64,000 nt of DNA from Strigamia acuminata (GCA_949358305.1 OX442314.1:25475060-25539059), one strand, 5' to 3'; shown: positions 1 through 13,300, numbered from the stretch's first letter. Numbers and translations are program-made. The notes: generated by a model from the sequence alone, not told the origin.

Positions 1-304
1 TATGTGGTAATAGATTTTCTATAGAGCTAAACAAAAGTGGGATAATTAAAAACATTATGGGGATTCAATGATCCTGTGTTTATAGCTTGATACTTAATAA
101 CTCGTAATTATTGGGTAAACTGTATAAAGTAATTGATTTAGATTTGACAGTGATAAAAAATGGATCCGAGCTTTGGTTCAATGATCTTGGGCAAAAAGAT
201 ATTTTATAGTGCGCCAAATTCAAATAAAACGAGTAAGTACATCCATGAAATCATTAATTTTACATTCAGACTGGTTTAAAAAATATAAACAAGTTTAAAT
301 GACA
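1..304. other. gene-less left edge
   Basis: AT-rich sequence with a fragment of a dispersed repeat (TGGTTTAAAAAATATAAACA at about 274, also at 22879 and 23751). No gene seen. Confidence 0.6.
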
Positions 305-474
305 TTCGAACCTCGTTATAACGTATTTTTTGTTATAACGAATATTTAAAAATGGCTTGGTTGGTTGGTTGGCCATAGAACACCTTTTTAAAAAAAATTT
401 AAATAACAAAATTTCGTTAAAACGAACCAACTTCTCGGATCCCTTGCGATTCGTTATAACGAGGCTCGACTGTA
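305..474. mobile_element. MITE with CCTCGTTATAACG ends
   Basis: Left end TTCGAACCTCGTTATAACG and right end CGTTATAACGAGGCTCGACTGTA are inverted repeats with one mismatch over the 18-base core. The middle (ATGGCTTGGTTGGTT…GGCCATAGAACACC) recurs at 20885-20920. The left flank abuts another repeat fragment. Family class is not certain. Confidence 0.75.
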
Positions 475-1174
475 TATACCGGTATAAATATATTCGAGTA
501 ACAGAAATTCTAAATTATCTTCTACAATCTTTAATGTTGACAACGAACACCATCTCACGCAATTCATAGAGGACATTTCCTGTACTTCTTCCTTCATTTC
601 CCGCTATTGTTTAAATGGCGTTAGGCGAACGCTTGACCAAGTCAAGAGCGTTCGTGTGCTACCGGTGCTCACCAGGATGTAACTGTAGTCAACGGAAGCC
701 AGGCCAACCCGATTTCCGGCCATTCCAAACCCTGCCCACTTTTCCTCGATCCAATATTGCCCTTAATGACAGAAAAATGTCAAATCTCTTATAACAAGCA
801 AATATAATGAAAAGCAACCCTACATGCCAACCATTGGGTGGTCAGTGGTGATGGATATATGTACACAGTGCGGCAACATTGAAACCTGAAGTAGAAGTCT
901 TATGGAAACGTATAACATACTCTGTATAACACTTCTCAGGGTTTATCAAACAACTTTTATTATAAACACATCAATAGTTTTAAAATTCAGCACCTTTGCT
1001 AATCCATGAAACAATACAAACGTACGATTAGCCGAAAAGTAAAGTTCAATTTTTTTTTTTTTTTATTTTACTCGATTTTACTGAAATTTTTAGTTTATTT
1101 TAGTCGCTTTTATCGATTTTTTGATTCCATATACAATACACGAAAAGTTTGGGCGGCAAAGTTATTGAACTTCA

Positions 1175-1222
1175 TTGCGCCCCAGCAGTGAGGCGCACCC
1201 CACAGTTTGAGAAACGCTGCAG
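1175..1222. mobile_element. end fragment of a hAT-like element
   Basis: CACAGTTTGAGAAACGCTG, the reverse of a CAGCGTTTCTCAAAC end typical of hAT MITEs, preceded by GC-rich GCGCCCCAGCAGTGAGG. The other end was not found. Confidence 0.4.
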
Positions 1223-1523
1223 TATACTACATGGATTAACATAAGGACCAATAATGCGAACAAATTGGTTGTACAAACACCCATGTCCCTCGATTGGTAC
1301 GAATAATCAATGCTCTACTGTATATAACCCTTTCATTATGCAACTAATTGGGTTTGAGAAATCATCACACAAAGCGAATTCTAGAGTTTCATTCATAAAT
1401 GAATAATTAGCCTACTGTTAAAATGACGAAAATATTACATTGAAACTGTAATTTCGTTCGATAAATGCTTTCATTGAACCAGGTTATCCTTAACAACGAA
1501 AGGGTTTTAACTGAATCAATACC

Positions 1524-1812
1524 TAAATTGAACAAAACAACTAAAATAAATGTCTACTTTGAACAAAACAACTAAAATAAATGTCAAAATTGAACAAAAC
1601 GGCTAAAATAAATGTCTAAATTGAACAAAACGACTAAAATAAATGTCTAAATTGAACAAAACGACTAAAATAAATGTTTAATTTGAACAAAACGGCTAAA
1701 ATAACTTTCTAAATTGAACAAAACGGCTAAAATAACTTTCTCAATTGAACAAAACGTCTAAAATAACTTTCTAAATTGAACAAAACGTCTAAAATAAATG
1801 TTTAAATTGACT
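1524..1812. repeat. 31-bp minisatellite, nine copies
   Basis: Nine head-to-tail copies of a unit with core TTGAACAAAACGACTAAAAT and a tail AAATGTCTAA or AACTTTCTAA. Two subtypes (AAATGTC and AACTTTC tails) are grouped, which shows local duplication of neighbouring units. Confidence 0.95.
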
Positions 1813-4103
1813 GAATTGATTGAATTCAATATCTAAGGTATATTTTTACAGTATTAATTTCTATTATATTCCAACATACCGTAAACAAACATTTTTATTA
1901 TATCTTATAATCCAATCTGAAGCGTACAAAACAAATCACATTTTAACAGCATTAAAGAACAAGTTAATTAAATCCATTATTCCTATTGTAATCTCGCACA
2001 CTGCTTTGTACTACGTAGCATTTAAACGCGCATCCGCCAGGAAATACTTACACCGCGCCACTCGCTTCCCGAATGCAGTTCGTGATTAAACAACATTAAG
2101 TTCATTCATATGCTGGATCTCAACCCCTTGCCTTTTTTTCACCATCCACAACTTCCTGAAATGCTTTCGTTGTGTGACGCGTGTGTGCAACTTCTGAATG
2201 GCACCCCGACAGAGAGGGGGCAAGACCCTGCGGTGCGGGGGCGGATTTCATTCAACTAGAAGTGCACCCTGCAAACATCCGTGATACGTCCATAATAGAC
2301 TGGAGGCAGGTAACGGAAGCTTTTATTGAAACTCCAGTTCCCCGTTTTTAAATGGTCACGAGCTGTTAACTGTGGTAACTAGTACCTTGCGGTTTGCATG
2401 TTTATTCAGCTGTGGTAACAGCTCGACTGCCTTCACAAAAATTGTCAAGACAGGTTTTAGTTAAGGTCGGTTAGGCATCTAACTTTCGTCTAACAGTCTG
2501 GGTTGAGTGTTTGTAGTCATTAGTCATTAGTTACACTACGTATTCTTGTCACGAGGGTGATCGCAGCATTGTTAATGTAAAGGAATCGAGAGTTTTTGTA
2601 GTAATTATGCAATTATAAACCGATACCAATATTGTCCTTCTAAATAGTGGCCAACATCAATACCAATAGCTACTTTTGTCAAATTCATTTTTTTCAATTC
2701 ATCACTTTCAAATTTTAATTTATTATTTGTCAATATCAAAATTCTCTGACACAGAGTTGCAGCATCACTCTGGTGTAAATAACTGTTGCGTATTAACCAT
2801 CTGGGGAGCATGATGCTATTCCTTCACATTGATTCCAACCAATAGTGGCATAGCTCCGTACAGTCACGTATTCTGCTTTTCATTTTGCGCGTCGTTTTTA
2901 TCTGTTGTTTCAGACATTTTCGATTCAAAATTTTTCACAATTTTCATTCGTTTTTCAATCGTATTTATGAAGAATTTTATTGATGCATAACCAAAGAACT
3001 GGATTAAGATTGGATTTTGAATTGATGGTTTGATTTTAGTTAATATTGTGTAAAATCGAAATGATTTAATGTATTTGGGTGTGTTTTCGTTTATTTTATT
3101 TTGACTAAGTGTTTTATTTCAATCGTGTGTTTTTTAGATTGAGTTTTGTCATTTGTTTCATTTTATATTGCTCAAAGGCCGTTTTTTTAAGTGCCCTCTT
3201 GTATGCATATTGTGAGCCACCAAGGTCCCTGCTGACCGGAAGTGGACCCCGATTAGGTGTAGAATTTCATGTAAATCCGCCTGTTTAAACCCCAAAGAAG
3301 TAAAATTGTTATGTTATTTCAACCATCGCCTTTTCACTTGCAACATACCCATCGTTGCAACAGATGTCACTTTTAGCATTTATACGTAAAAGTTATAAGT
3401 TACAAAATAGAGCAATCGCAAAATGTCTATTACAAATCGCTGCAATGCCGGCTTTATTTTCCACTCGCATATATTGGCTTGTGGTAATATTTTTTCATCA
3501 GTTCATCTTACTATATTTTTTCCACTATATTTACAGGTATAACGTGGCTTTTCAAAACATTTAAACCGATACCTTAATAGCTTTTTCCATGCAATTTAAT
3601 CTTCGGGTCACACAACCCCTCCCCCATTAATCAATTTACATGCCCCACATTTCTATTACTTACTTTTATTTGTATTTAACCAAAATCTAATTTAATCCCA
3701 AGCCAATAACTCACTCCATTTTCAAAGACCCTAAACCAAAGGGCACACCAAGTTAATTAAATCCAATTGAAAAACCATCAAAAGCAATAAAGACCACCCA
3801 AGCCCACAATAAAACATCACACCCAACAATCTCCACTGTTACAAAACCAATAAATTCCATTATCGAAAATTCCGCCATCAATTCCCTTACAAAATCGGCA
3901 CAAAAACCGCAGTAAAACTGCGAAAAATACACAAGCCGGTGAATAGCCCAATGTTAAAAATAAAAAGCAACTTGTAATTTACACACTCAAGTGTGTGCAG
4001 GTCAAAGGCGAGCATAGAAAATGAGTTTCCCCGCTGAGTTAGTGTTACCCTTTTTCCACCTCCTCCCATTGAGAAAAGCTTTCTATTAAGACAGCGGCAA
4101 AGG
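1813..4103. other. gene-less stretch
   Basis: No supported gene. The part 2990-3180 is T/G-rich and C-poor, while 3590-3890 is C/A-rich and G-poor on the + strand. A GC-richer patch with AGAGGGGGCAAGACC lies near 2213. Confidence 0.55.
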
Positions 4104-4366
4104 ATGGCATGCAACACCTTCAAACGCCTAATGATGACTGATGGTACGCCATTTGCAAAGCCCCGTAACACCTCTCTTGACCAATTTCCCGATGATGGAT
4201 TTCAGTTGGACTCGTGCAAGCGGAAAAGTTTGTGCACGTCTCCTGATGAACCTCATTCACACTCTGCCCCATTGATTTACAGCCCCAAACCGGGCACGAA
4301 ACCCATTAAGATGGCGGCCAGTTCAAATATTTAGTGCTGCGCGCCAACAGATTTTTCGTCAATAAA
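4104..4366 (+). CDS. short ORF with good start context and poly(A) signal
   Basis: An ATG in a favourable context (AAAGGATGG) at 4104 opens 76 codons to TAG at 4332-4334. AATAAA follows at 4361-4366. The peptide is Ser/Pro/Lys-rich with several cysteines and no recognised motif. The block 4080-4340 is GC-richer than neighbours. It may be a last exon or a short gene. The end of the ORF (AAGATGGCGGCC) uses a motif that also occurs in nearby transposons, which lowers confidence. Confidence 0.3.
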
Positions 4367-4789
4367 AACGAGGTCAGGGCTTGAAAAATGGCTGAATACA
4401 AAAGCGAGTTTATTCAACAAAATGAGATATTATTTTTGGGCCATTCATTACCGGCCCTACGGTCAATAGGTAAATGAAGTTGGGAAGCGTAGATTAAGCC
4501 GAGGTGGCGGTCTACCGCTCACCCCTCGTAGCGACAAGGGCGCTACATCTACCGTTGCTAATTGGCCAGAATGGCTGGCAACCGAGTGCTCAAGGCAGCT
4601 ACTAGGTGCAAGAGAAAAGCACGATTCATTACGACTTGTAGTTGGGGGCCTGTCAAAAGTCTACTGCACGTGCATCAAGTCGTGCGTACATTCCACAGCA
4701 CATAAATCCAGTGTCAATTAATACACACTTTTTTATTGCTTGGAACAGTGACACTACAAAAAATTAATTAGTTTACGAAAGTGTCATTT
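4367..4789. other. GC-richer non-coding block
   Basis: Around 4440-4680 the sequence is GC-richer (GGTGGCGGTCTACCGCTCAC) without a convincing frame. It could be conserved regulatory DNA or an old repeat. Confidence 0.35.
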
Positions 4790-5565
4790 TTTTTCGACAA
4801 AACTGACTGATTTGGTAAAAATTGCCGTTTTTTAAGGTAAAACTTGTGAATTTTTAAGGTAAAAATTGTCATTTTTGGGGGTAAAAATTGTAATTTTTTG
4901 GGGGTAAATATTGTCATTTTTTGGGGGTAAACATTGTCATTTTTTGGGGGTAGAAATTGTCATTTTTTGGGGGTAAAAATTGTCATTCTTTGGGGGTAAA
5001 AATTGTCATTTTTTAAGGGTAAAAATTGTCATTTTTGGGAAGTTAAAATTATCATTTTTTGGGAAGTAAAAATAATCATTTTTTTGGGTGAAAATTATCA
5101 TTTTTTGGAGTAAAAATCGTCATTTTTCTGGCAAAAAAAATATAGTTTTGGTCATTTTTGTCATTTTTTTACGTAAAAATTGTCAATTGTTGGGGTAAAA
5201 ATTGTCAATTGTTGGAGTAAAAATTGTCAATTGTTGGAGTAAAAATTGTCATCTTTGTCATTTGTTACGTAAAAATTGTTATTTTTGTCATTTTTTACCG
5301 AAAAATTGTAATTTTTGTCATTTTTTACCTAAAAATTGTCATTTGGTCATTTTTTACCTAAGAATTGTCATTGTTAGGTAAAAATTGTCATTTTTGTCAT
5401 TTTTTACCTAAAATTTATCATTGTTGGGGTAAAAATTGTAATTTTTGTCATTTTATGGTAAAAAAGTCATTTCTTTATTCGTGGGTAAAAAAATTCCATT
5501 TTTTTTAAAAAAATTGTCATTTATTTGTTAAGAATTCTCATTTCATGGTAAAATATCTTTGAAAA
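4790..5565. repeat. about 23-bp minisatellite with decaying units
   Basis: About 30 copies of a TTTTTGGGGGTAAAAATTGT-type unit. The left half carries G4-5 runs every 22-24 bases (4876-5040); the right half loses the G run and becomes TTTGTCATTTTTTACC-type. The progressive change suggests growth from one side. Confidence 0.9.
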
Positions 5566-6185
5566 AATTTTTAGAAAAAAACTCGAAACATAGTCACCCA
5601 CTCTTAACCACACTCCGTCACGCATGCGTGTAAATTAACTTCCAACCATATCCCCCTCACCCTCACTGCTTGGTTTTACCAACTAACTTACCAATCTCCA
5701 CCAAACTATACATTCCCTTTAAAAACTTCAAACATTCAAAAATAACTATCAAAATCTCACATCCAAACCCGCCATTCCATCCTAAACAATCTCCACCATC
5801 AACCCATTAAACTAGTATTAGAACCTGAAAAAAAAAATCATATTTCAAACTTCCTGTATGTTCAGGTAGTCCCTAAACAAATCCCTTTTAAATACCCCTG
5901 TATTTATTTATTTAAAAAAAAAAAAAAAAAAAAAAAAACTTCCTGTCACAAATTTCATCAACAACCCCTCATAAGCAAGGCGCAAGCATGCATAATAAAA
6001 GAGTTAATGCCAAACAAGATCCCCACTGCTGTCCCATGTCCTATACAGAGATTGCATTCTCTTCTGTGCCTTAATCCTAGTGAAGGACCCGCATCCAAGA
6101 CCCTGGACCCCTTCTCTAAATCAGTCTGTTTGCATAGCCCCAAGTCTACAGCCTGCACTACACACTTCTCCCCAGTTATTTACAG
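5566..6185. other. G-poor stretch and poly-A run
   Basis: 5640-5820 is strongly G-poor on the + strand. A run of about 23 A lies at 5916-5938. From 5990 GC rises into the candidate exon at 6186. Confidence 0.5.
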
Positions 6186-6401
6186 CACGGGTGCTGCGAC
6201 CTCGAAGCTCCGACTCGCTTGGCCGAGTGCACAGAAGGGAAACAGGGAGGAAGGGATGTGTGGGGAAAGTCTTTTCAGAGCACCCAAGGAAAAAGGAAGC
6301 ATAAGAAGAAAAAAAATGAAGACGACCCTGTTGCTGCTACTGCTCAGAGGCAAGAAACTACTGAACTTGTGCAGCCAAACCCCCTTTTGGCTTGTCAGTA
6401 G
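6186..6401 (+). CDS. possible terminal exon, lysine-rich C-terminus
   Basis: An acceptor-like ATTTACAG (AG at 6184-6185) starts a frame open for 71 codons to TAG at 6399-6401. The peptide has CCDLEAP near the start, then a lysine cluster (KRKHKKKKNEDD) and an ETTELVQPNP end. It could be a C-terminal exon with a nuclear-type basic patch. The GC-rich context begins about 5990. No family recognised, and two other frames are open over parts of the same block. Confidence 0.3.
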   Translation, partial: HGCCDLEAPTRLAECTEGKQGGRDVWGKSFQSTQGKRKHKKKKNEDDPVAATAQRQETTELVQPNPLLACQ

Positions 6402-9247
6402 GGATGCTAACTTATCACCAACCCATTTTACAAATGTTAAACACGCAGCGCAAATTCAATTACATTCTCAACCTAAAGCATACTACTCATAAGCTTTCAG
6501 AGTCTAAATATTTTTACAGTCTTAATTTTTCAACAGCACCATTTCAAACAATGTTTTACCCTTTAAATTTTTATTGAATTATGGCTTTTTTTGTTAGAAT
6601 TGAATGTTTGTTTGTATTTTGTAACGCCAGGTGAAAACGCCTCACCTGGTATTTGTATCGTCTGATTGACCAATTAGGATCAAGCGCATTGTTTTAGTGC
6701 TTAACTTTTGTAATAAAAATTATAATTAATTTGTAAACCTAACCACGTGTCGTATCTTTTGTATTCCCGACCTATCGTGCAAGAAACCACAATTTTATTT
6801 GTGGTCCATCAGCTACCAATAATGCTCCGGCTTTGTTCGTACCAAACGAACCTTAACCAAGATTAACCTACATTAAGTCGGGATGATTTTCACTACATAA
6901 TGCGTTCGCACCATGAATTTAAAAACCACATATCCAGCCTAGTGCACGGACTTATCGAAGAATACTGTGCTAACTTCGCAGTTAAATAATTCGTACAACT
7001 GGCTTTACGCTATCTGGTTTTAACGTTTTTAAACTAGATAATTTTGGGCTACATGCGTTCACACCAATATTCGAACAAGGTACTACCCTTGGCCAAAAGT
7101 ATTAGACCACACCAGCAAATCAACACAAAATTATAACGTAAGTTAATAGTGCCGCGTCTTTTATTTAACCGTAGTTTCCTTTGAATGATAATTTAAAGAC
7201 TGTAAGTGGAGTTTACTAAATGACCACTTGAACGGTTTAATAGACCCGTTGACAATGTGATAAAAATTGTAAACGACGCTTATATTTCAATGTGGAATTA
7301 CCATGTGAGTGCGAGCTTCTCCCATAAACCGTCGCATAAAAACTAAGCACCAGATTTACAGTTCCTGTCCCAGTTTTGTTGAGCCCACAATATTCAGATT
7401 ATAACTGCTGCTTATAAGCAATAGGGAGAGCAAGTATGCATATCCCTTAAGGTCCTGTGTATTAAAAGATGGAAGAAAAAGCTGCCTGAGACGAGGGGCT
7501 TGCAACATAACCAAGATATATATTTCATGGGCAAGGCATATATACACAGGAATTAAACTTGCTCAACAGGGCTCAAAACTTCTCACTTCCCATGTGGGGT
7601 TGGCAAGACCCCCGACTGACAATTGGCCCAACCTCGGTTCCTAACCCCAAAAAGTGGTTTTTAGGCGCGAGCAGACCAGGGACAAGCACCAGAAACGCAA
7701 CCGGTATGCGTGGAGGCCGTATACTCCAATAAAGCCCTCTTTCCGGTTGCCAGTCTGCCAATAACCAGCATCCAGCAGTTTCACTTCTGTCCTCGTTTAA
7801 GATTTGCAACCTTTCAACATTGCTGCCTTACCAGGCAGGTTTATTTCCGGTGGCCGAGACCTTCATGCCCTTGAATGAAAAAGCTGCCCAGCTATGCGGA
7901 TATATATTCTTCGCTATTCATGACAATGTATTGGCACTTTTTTTCATTTTTCGTCTACTTTTTCACAACATTTTCTAACTTCATAAATCCCCAACTAGAA
8001 AGGATGTTGTTTACACAGTTTTACAAACTAATTAAACTTAATAATTCAAAGTGTCTCAAACTCACTTCCGATCGCAACCCTGAGAAAATCCTTCTTCAAA
8101 GTGGTTTGTACACACCCCGGAAATCACCCATTGCATTTTTTTATGTGCGCGTAGGCACAAGTGCTCATTAGTTATAAGTGTATTTTAATCGCTTAAACAA
8201 AAAACACTTTCAGTTTAATATAGAAAGTTTAAACGACACAATACGCGATGTTAGTTTCATCCCAAAGACCTTTCGATCGTTTACCGTTAACTGAAAACAC
8301 CTAGTTTCTACTCGAGGGCACGATGAAGCAAAATTATGATTATACTAAGCAAATAAATGTTGCTAACTTATTTTTATTTATCCAATTTCATTTCACCATA
8401 TTACTGGAATTTCATTGATTCTATCGTTAATTACTTAATCAACTGGTAATCGACCATTCAAATCATTTCAATTTTTTTGCCACATTAATTGTAACGTCAA
8501 TTTCACAAACATGTAATCATGAGAAATTAGTGCTTGCCCCAACTGCGATTTTGAGAACGTCTACCATTCAACATGTTTCAATTAAAAATTAGTTCTTGCT
8601 AATAATTCTAAGCTGGGGCTTAATAAACATCCAAGAATTACGACTCTTGCATTGCCACAAATTTTCCCTTTCCACATTCCTAACCAACCCAAAACCATCA
8701 CTAATAATTACCAAATAAACAGACAATTTAATTTATGTTTCAATCACAATTAACCCCAAATAAAAATAAACAAAAAACACAACAAAAAAAATTTAATTTA
8801 AAAAAACAAAAAACAAAAAATTATTATTTCTTCTGCGAAAACAATTTATTTCCCCAATTCCCACTAATTATAAACCCAGTCCCCACACAAGACCACAGTT
8901 AACTACGACATCTCATGGACCGACCCATCTAGATAACAATCCCACTGCAAAGATGGAATTTCTTAATTGTCTCTTCTTCTTAATACCTTTATTTGCGACC
9001 CCGACTGATTACCCAACAACCCTCCCCTCAGCTCTATATTAAACCTAATGAAAGACCCAACGTCTGCCTTTGCAGCACTCAGTAATTATGTCTCAATCAA
9101 AGGTAAATAAAAACACTCTTCCAACCCAAACAGTAGCCAGAGATAAACCCAGCAAAGAGATTCATCATTTACCATTTCGAATCAACTCTCAGTAACTACA
9201 TGATCCCTGCAATTAAGGTGGAGAAGAGGAGGAATTTTTTTTATTAG
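6402..9247. other. gene-less stretch
   Basis: AT-rich with no supported gene. 7565-7850 is GC-richer and open on the minus strand (7573-7809), but without splice or family evidence. 8640-9180 is G-poor on the + strand (8701-8820: 18 C, 2 G). Confidence 0.5.
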
Positions 9248-9406
9248 TGCATGCCGGGACCCCACCCAGTGGAAAATCAAAATTGGTTTGAAGGTGAATC
9301 CCATCTCTGTGTGTGGCATCAACAAAAGGAAAAAGAAGAACTTGTATCCGTCATACTTTTCAAAATTCAGCTCACACGGAACAAGAGAAGAATTTTCTTG
9401 TACCGG
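9248..9406 (+). CDS. possible internal exon, phase 2-2, 53 residues
   Basis: A T-rich tract ending TTTATTAG precedes this segment and a donor-like CCGG|GTAATT follows it. Between them one frame is open for 52 codons plus split ends (phase 2 on both sides). The peptide is basic (QWKIKIGL, INKRKKKNLYP) with three cysteines. GC content is well above the flanks, and the enrichment continues to about 9570, where another frame is open (for example VIIADDPKEWKSSG). No family recognised. A decayed transposon-encoded fragment is an alternative. Confidence 0.3.
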
Positions 9407-9729
9407 GTAATTTCAAGAACAGCAGAAGCTTGTGCAAACATGTAGTAATTATCGCGGATGACCCTAAGGAGTGGAAATCGAGTGGGTTACTGGATAATTG
9501 TATCCCAGACGTGATTTGCCTAAGGACTTTGCTGCTCACCTTTGCCCACAAGTGGAGGACCGGAGTGAACTAAGTAAATTGCTTTTTTTTTTCTTGTTTA
9601 ATGAACATTTAACATGACATTTTAATAAAGACGTGATAAATGGTGAATGAATTTAAGGGAGAAAAAAATTTGTATATGTTGTGAATGAAAATGTTTCTTG
9701 TCTAAGACACACAAGATCCCCAATTTGTC

Positions 9730-9785
9730 ACTTAAGTTGTCGAAAAACAACGACAACTTAAGTTGTCGAAAAACAACGACAACTA
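9730..9785. repeat. direct duplication of a small hairpin
   Basis: Two direct copies of ACTTAAGTTGTCGAAAAACA plus ACGACA. The parts AGTTGTCG and CGACAACT are inverted, so the pair can form either two small hairpins or one larger one. Confidence 0.8.
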
Positions 9786-9825
9786 AAACATTGGAAAAGC
9801 AAATCTACTTTAAGTTTGCTTAAAT

Positions 9826-10136
9826 CAGGGGTCGGCAAATAATTTTAAGCGGGGTCCGGATACTATTGAAAATTTTTATCGAGGTCCAGAAAAAAAAACA
9901 CTCAAAAACCTTACTAAAAACCTAAGAAAACGGAAAAAAACACTTAAAAACCAAATAACCTCCCCCCCCCCCCCCCAATAAACACACACAACCCAAAAAA
10001 TACCAGGAAATACCAGGAAAAACAAGAAAAAAGCAAAGAAACTGAAGTAAAAACGTCGCTAAAACGTCACCGCGGTCCAAGTTTCGACCTTCCACGGTCC
10101 AGATACGGACCGCGGTCCGCCTATTACCGACAGCTG
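9826..10136. mobile_element. hAT-type MITE with perfect 8-bp target duplication
   Basis: Begins CAGGGGTCGGCAAA and ends with the inverse-like TTACCGACAGCTG (about 10 of 13 bases match). GCTTAAAT flanks it on both sides (9818-9825 and 10137-10144). An 8-bp target duplication with CAG ends is the hallmark of hAT insertion. It holds a C16 tract (9961-9976) and no transposase. Confidence 0.9.
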
Positions 10137-10199
10137 GCTTAAATGAACCAAAAAAAAGTGAAATACCGTATGAAGTTTTCACAAACACTTTTACAATTA

Positions 10200-10305
10200 C
10201 CGTATTTCTTCGATTCTAAGACGCACTTCCCCCATAGAAACATCTCTACAAACGGGGTGTGTCTTACAATCGATGGTGTCTTAAAATCGAAGAAACCGTG
10301 TGTAT
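10200..10305. mobile_element. MITE with CGTATTTCTTCGATT end
   Basis: CCGTATTTCTTCGATTCTAA at the left and TCTTAAAATCGAAGAAA at the right are inverted. The core (AAACATCTCTACAAACGGGG) recurs at 30360-30415, where the right end reads ATCGAAGAAATACGGTA. Confidence 0.7.
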
Positions 10306-13300
10306 ACATGCGTTAGATTTCTGGTAGACGTAACCATTGTATGTGACAAAGTGAAATTTGCACATTCACTACTCAATATGCAGTTCGCTCATCTGGAAAA
10401 ACAAAATGGCTGTCAATCTGATTAAATCCCTAAACAAACCAAATTTAGCTCACGCTCCAAAAAGCAATTGACAGTTGTTATAAAATCGAGAAATACATCA
10501 TTTTCGTTTATACAGGGCATCAACTTACCATGTTTAGAAAAACTAAATACGGTAAATTTACCACAAAAAAATTAATAAATTTGATCATAGGTTGAGATGA
10601 AGGAGGGTTATATAACTCTCCAAGTGTACCTAGTACTTATTATTTGCAAAAAAAATTTAACCGGCACATATAAAGTGCCACTTGACCCATTTGCTGCCTT
10701 GTGTGTGAATCCCTCCATTTTTTACATTATTATTTTGATAGGAAGAAGCACACAACTTCATTGAATTCAAAAACTGTTTAGCCAAACATTAGTTATGATT
10801 GATTGAACACACATTCTTTCCATACAATTGATATTCCCTACTAAACACACCCTCAAAAATTAATTTCTAATTCAACCACACCTTCCTTGTCAAAAAATAT
10901 AAATTCCAGAATACATTGTCTCTTTTTCAATTAGCCTTACATACCCTCTTATTCATAAATTCACAAAACAAAACCAAATAAAAAACAACACAAACGTGAC
11001 ACAATCACAGCAAACTGAGCCCACACTACTGTTTTATCAAATTAATTCCCAACCAAACGCCTTAATATTCATTCAAAACACATGCAGAACAACATTGCAA
11101 ATTACACAATATTAAACAAACCCAAAAAAAAAATAAAAATAAAAAATAAAAAATTGTCCTCAACATGGAAAACCATGCTACACAAAACTCGTTTTCAAAT
11201 TGTTCTCTTCATTAGTTCCACGTCAAGTTAAGACATTGGATCTGAAAATATCGTCACACTGGGTGGGATTTTTGACTTACGCGACAATACACATGCTAAC
11301 ATACAATTATTTTTTTCTTTTCTATCAAATTTTACATTCAACCGAACCTCGTTTTTCCTATGAATTCAGACTATTCCCAACATTAATCTGCTTTTATAGC
11401 ATAAACGTGAAATGTTTACATGGATGATTTTGATTCCCAAAAAAAAAAAATTTTTAAAAAAATAAAAAAAATAGAATCTGCACACTATTCCCATTTTGAA
11501 GTATTTACTACTGTTTCATTCCAACATTCATCATTTTGCCCTTTGTGGTCAGGAGGGTCTTATTATTCACCCTGGTTCATCTTCAACTTGAAAAAAAAGT
11601 AATAGGGGTCAAGGATGCTCTCTAATCGAGTATTCCGTGTGAAAAAGACTTTTAAATGAATACTAAGTACTAAATAGAAATTTCAAATAGGGTCTACGAG
11701 TTCTTTTTCTCCCCCAACTCATATATTCAATATTTCATTCAATTATTTAATTTATTAATTAATATTTCGTTTAAAACTTCTAATTTTCAATGTAAATTTC
11801 CTACTACGAAGATTTCTTGATCTGACAAAGTCGTATTTAATTGCAATTAAACATGTTTTGTTGTTTAAACGTTGCGTGCATGTCCTCTGCGACTGAAAAC
11901 AGACTAAATTGGCCGCCATTTTTAAAGTTAGATCGAGACAAGCAGTTTAAACCCTGCGGAGGCTCCTAGGCAGTTGAAATCTCGAGACCCCCTCACAAAT
12001 TTAAATCTATCTTCTAGAAACAATTTAAGAAAGCTTGATTTTAATTTTATTTCAATATCAAATGAATATTATTTTGATCCCTTTTCGCGGGCCCTTAAAA
12101 CGCGTTGGGCCCAAAAATAAAAACACTCGTGTTTTAACAATTTTAGTTTAAGTGTATTTTAAGTTTTAACATGAGTTTAAAGAGGAAATGATGTCATTTT
12201 TGTTTGAAAATTGAAGTAAAACACAAAATATTTTAGTTTTTGAATGCAGCTATTGATAATTTGACATTTAGAATGGTTAAAAAAAATATTAAAAAGTTTA
12301 AATGACTTTATAAACTAAAATATAAAATTATCGCAAACTATTGAGCGATCCCTTTAACTGCACTATTACCATTATCAAATACCTTTCTATCACTTCATGA
12401 AAAATGTTTATTAAGACGTGATAAAACCATTTTTTCCTCAAAACCTATTTACTCCATACAACAGCCAACAATAAAATCTTGAAAAATTGCCTTAAAATTG
12501 ATTACAAACTTCTGTAACAGCCCAAGCCAGGAAGAAGACCGTTAAGTCGCACTTAGTTTCCGCCTCCTGCTGACTGAGTAATGAAGGTATAAGTAAAGTA
12601 AACTGGTTTTCCTCTCGTTATATTAAATTTTTTGACATCTCCGCTATTTATTTCCTTTTAAATTTTATTTTATAATAATATAAAAAAAAAAAAAATATAT
12701 CCAACGACCTTCCCCATCATAGATGCAGGTGTAAATTATTGCCACAATAGAAGCTACTGTTGAGAAATTCTAAATTATCTCCTTATCCCGACCCCCCAAT
12801 GCTCTTTTATCCCCATAATTCCCAATATCGGCATCATCAATTTGGGCGCCACTCTCATATTTACACCTCGCTGAAGTTAATGATAGGTTTACACGTGTTT
12901 CTGCTTACCTTAGTGTTTGACAGTTTGATGGAAACCGCCCCAAAATCATTCCACAAACCCACTATCAACCGGGAATTTATTTGCCGAATTTTCCTCGTTT
13001 CTTATTGATTGATATTATTCGTAAGCAACAAAAAAAAAATTAAAATTACTTTCCTCGCAACAAGGAAAAAACAAACAATTTATAATAAAGATATAGAAAT
13101 ATTATAAAATTGTAAAATATAAAATCGGATAACTATAGCAGTGATATCTCAGGTGGTGAATCCCCAGTATTGCACACACACCACCTGTGGAGAGGTAAAT
13201 CATGCGGCCTAGTACAACTCTCCATGCATCATGTTCATGAAAAAATTAATCTACCCTGCTGAGTACCCAGTGGATACACTTCTCATCAAACAACTTATCC

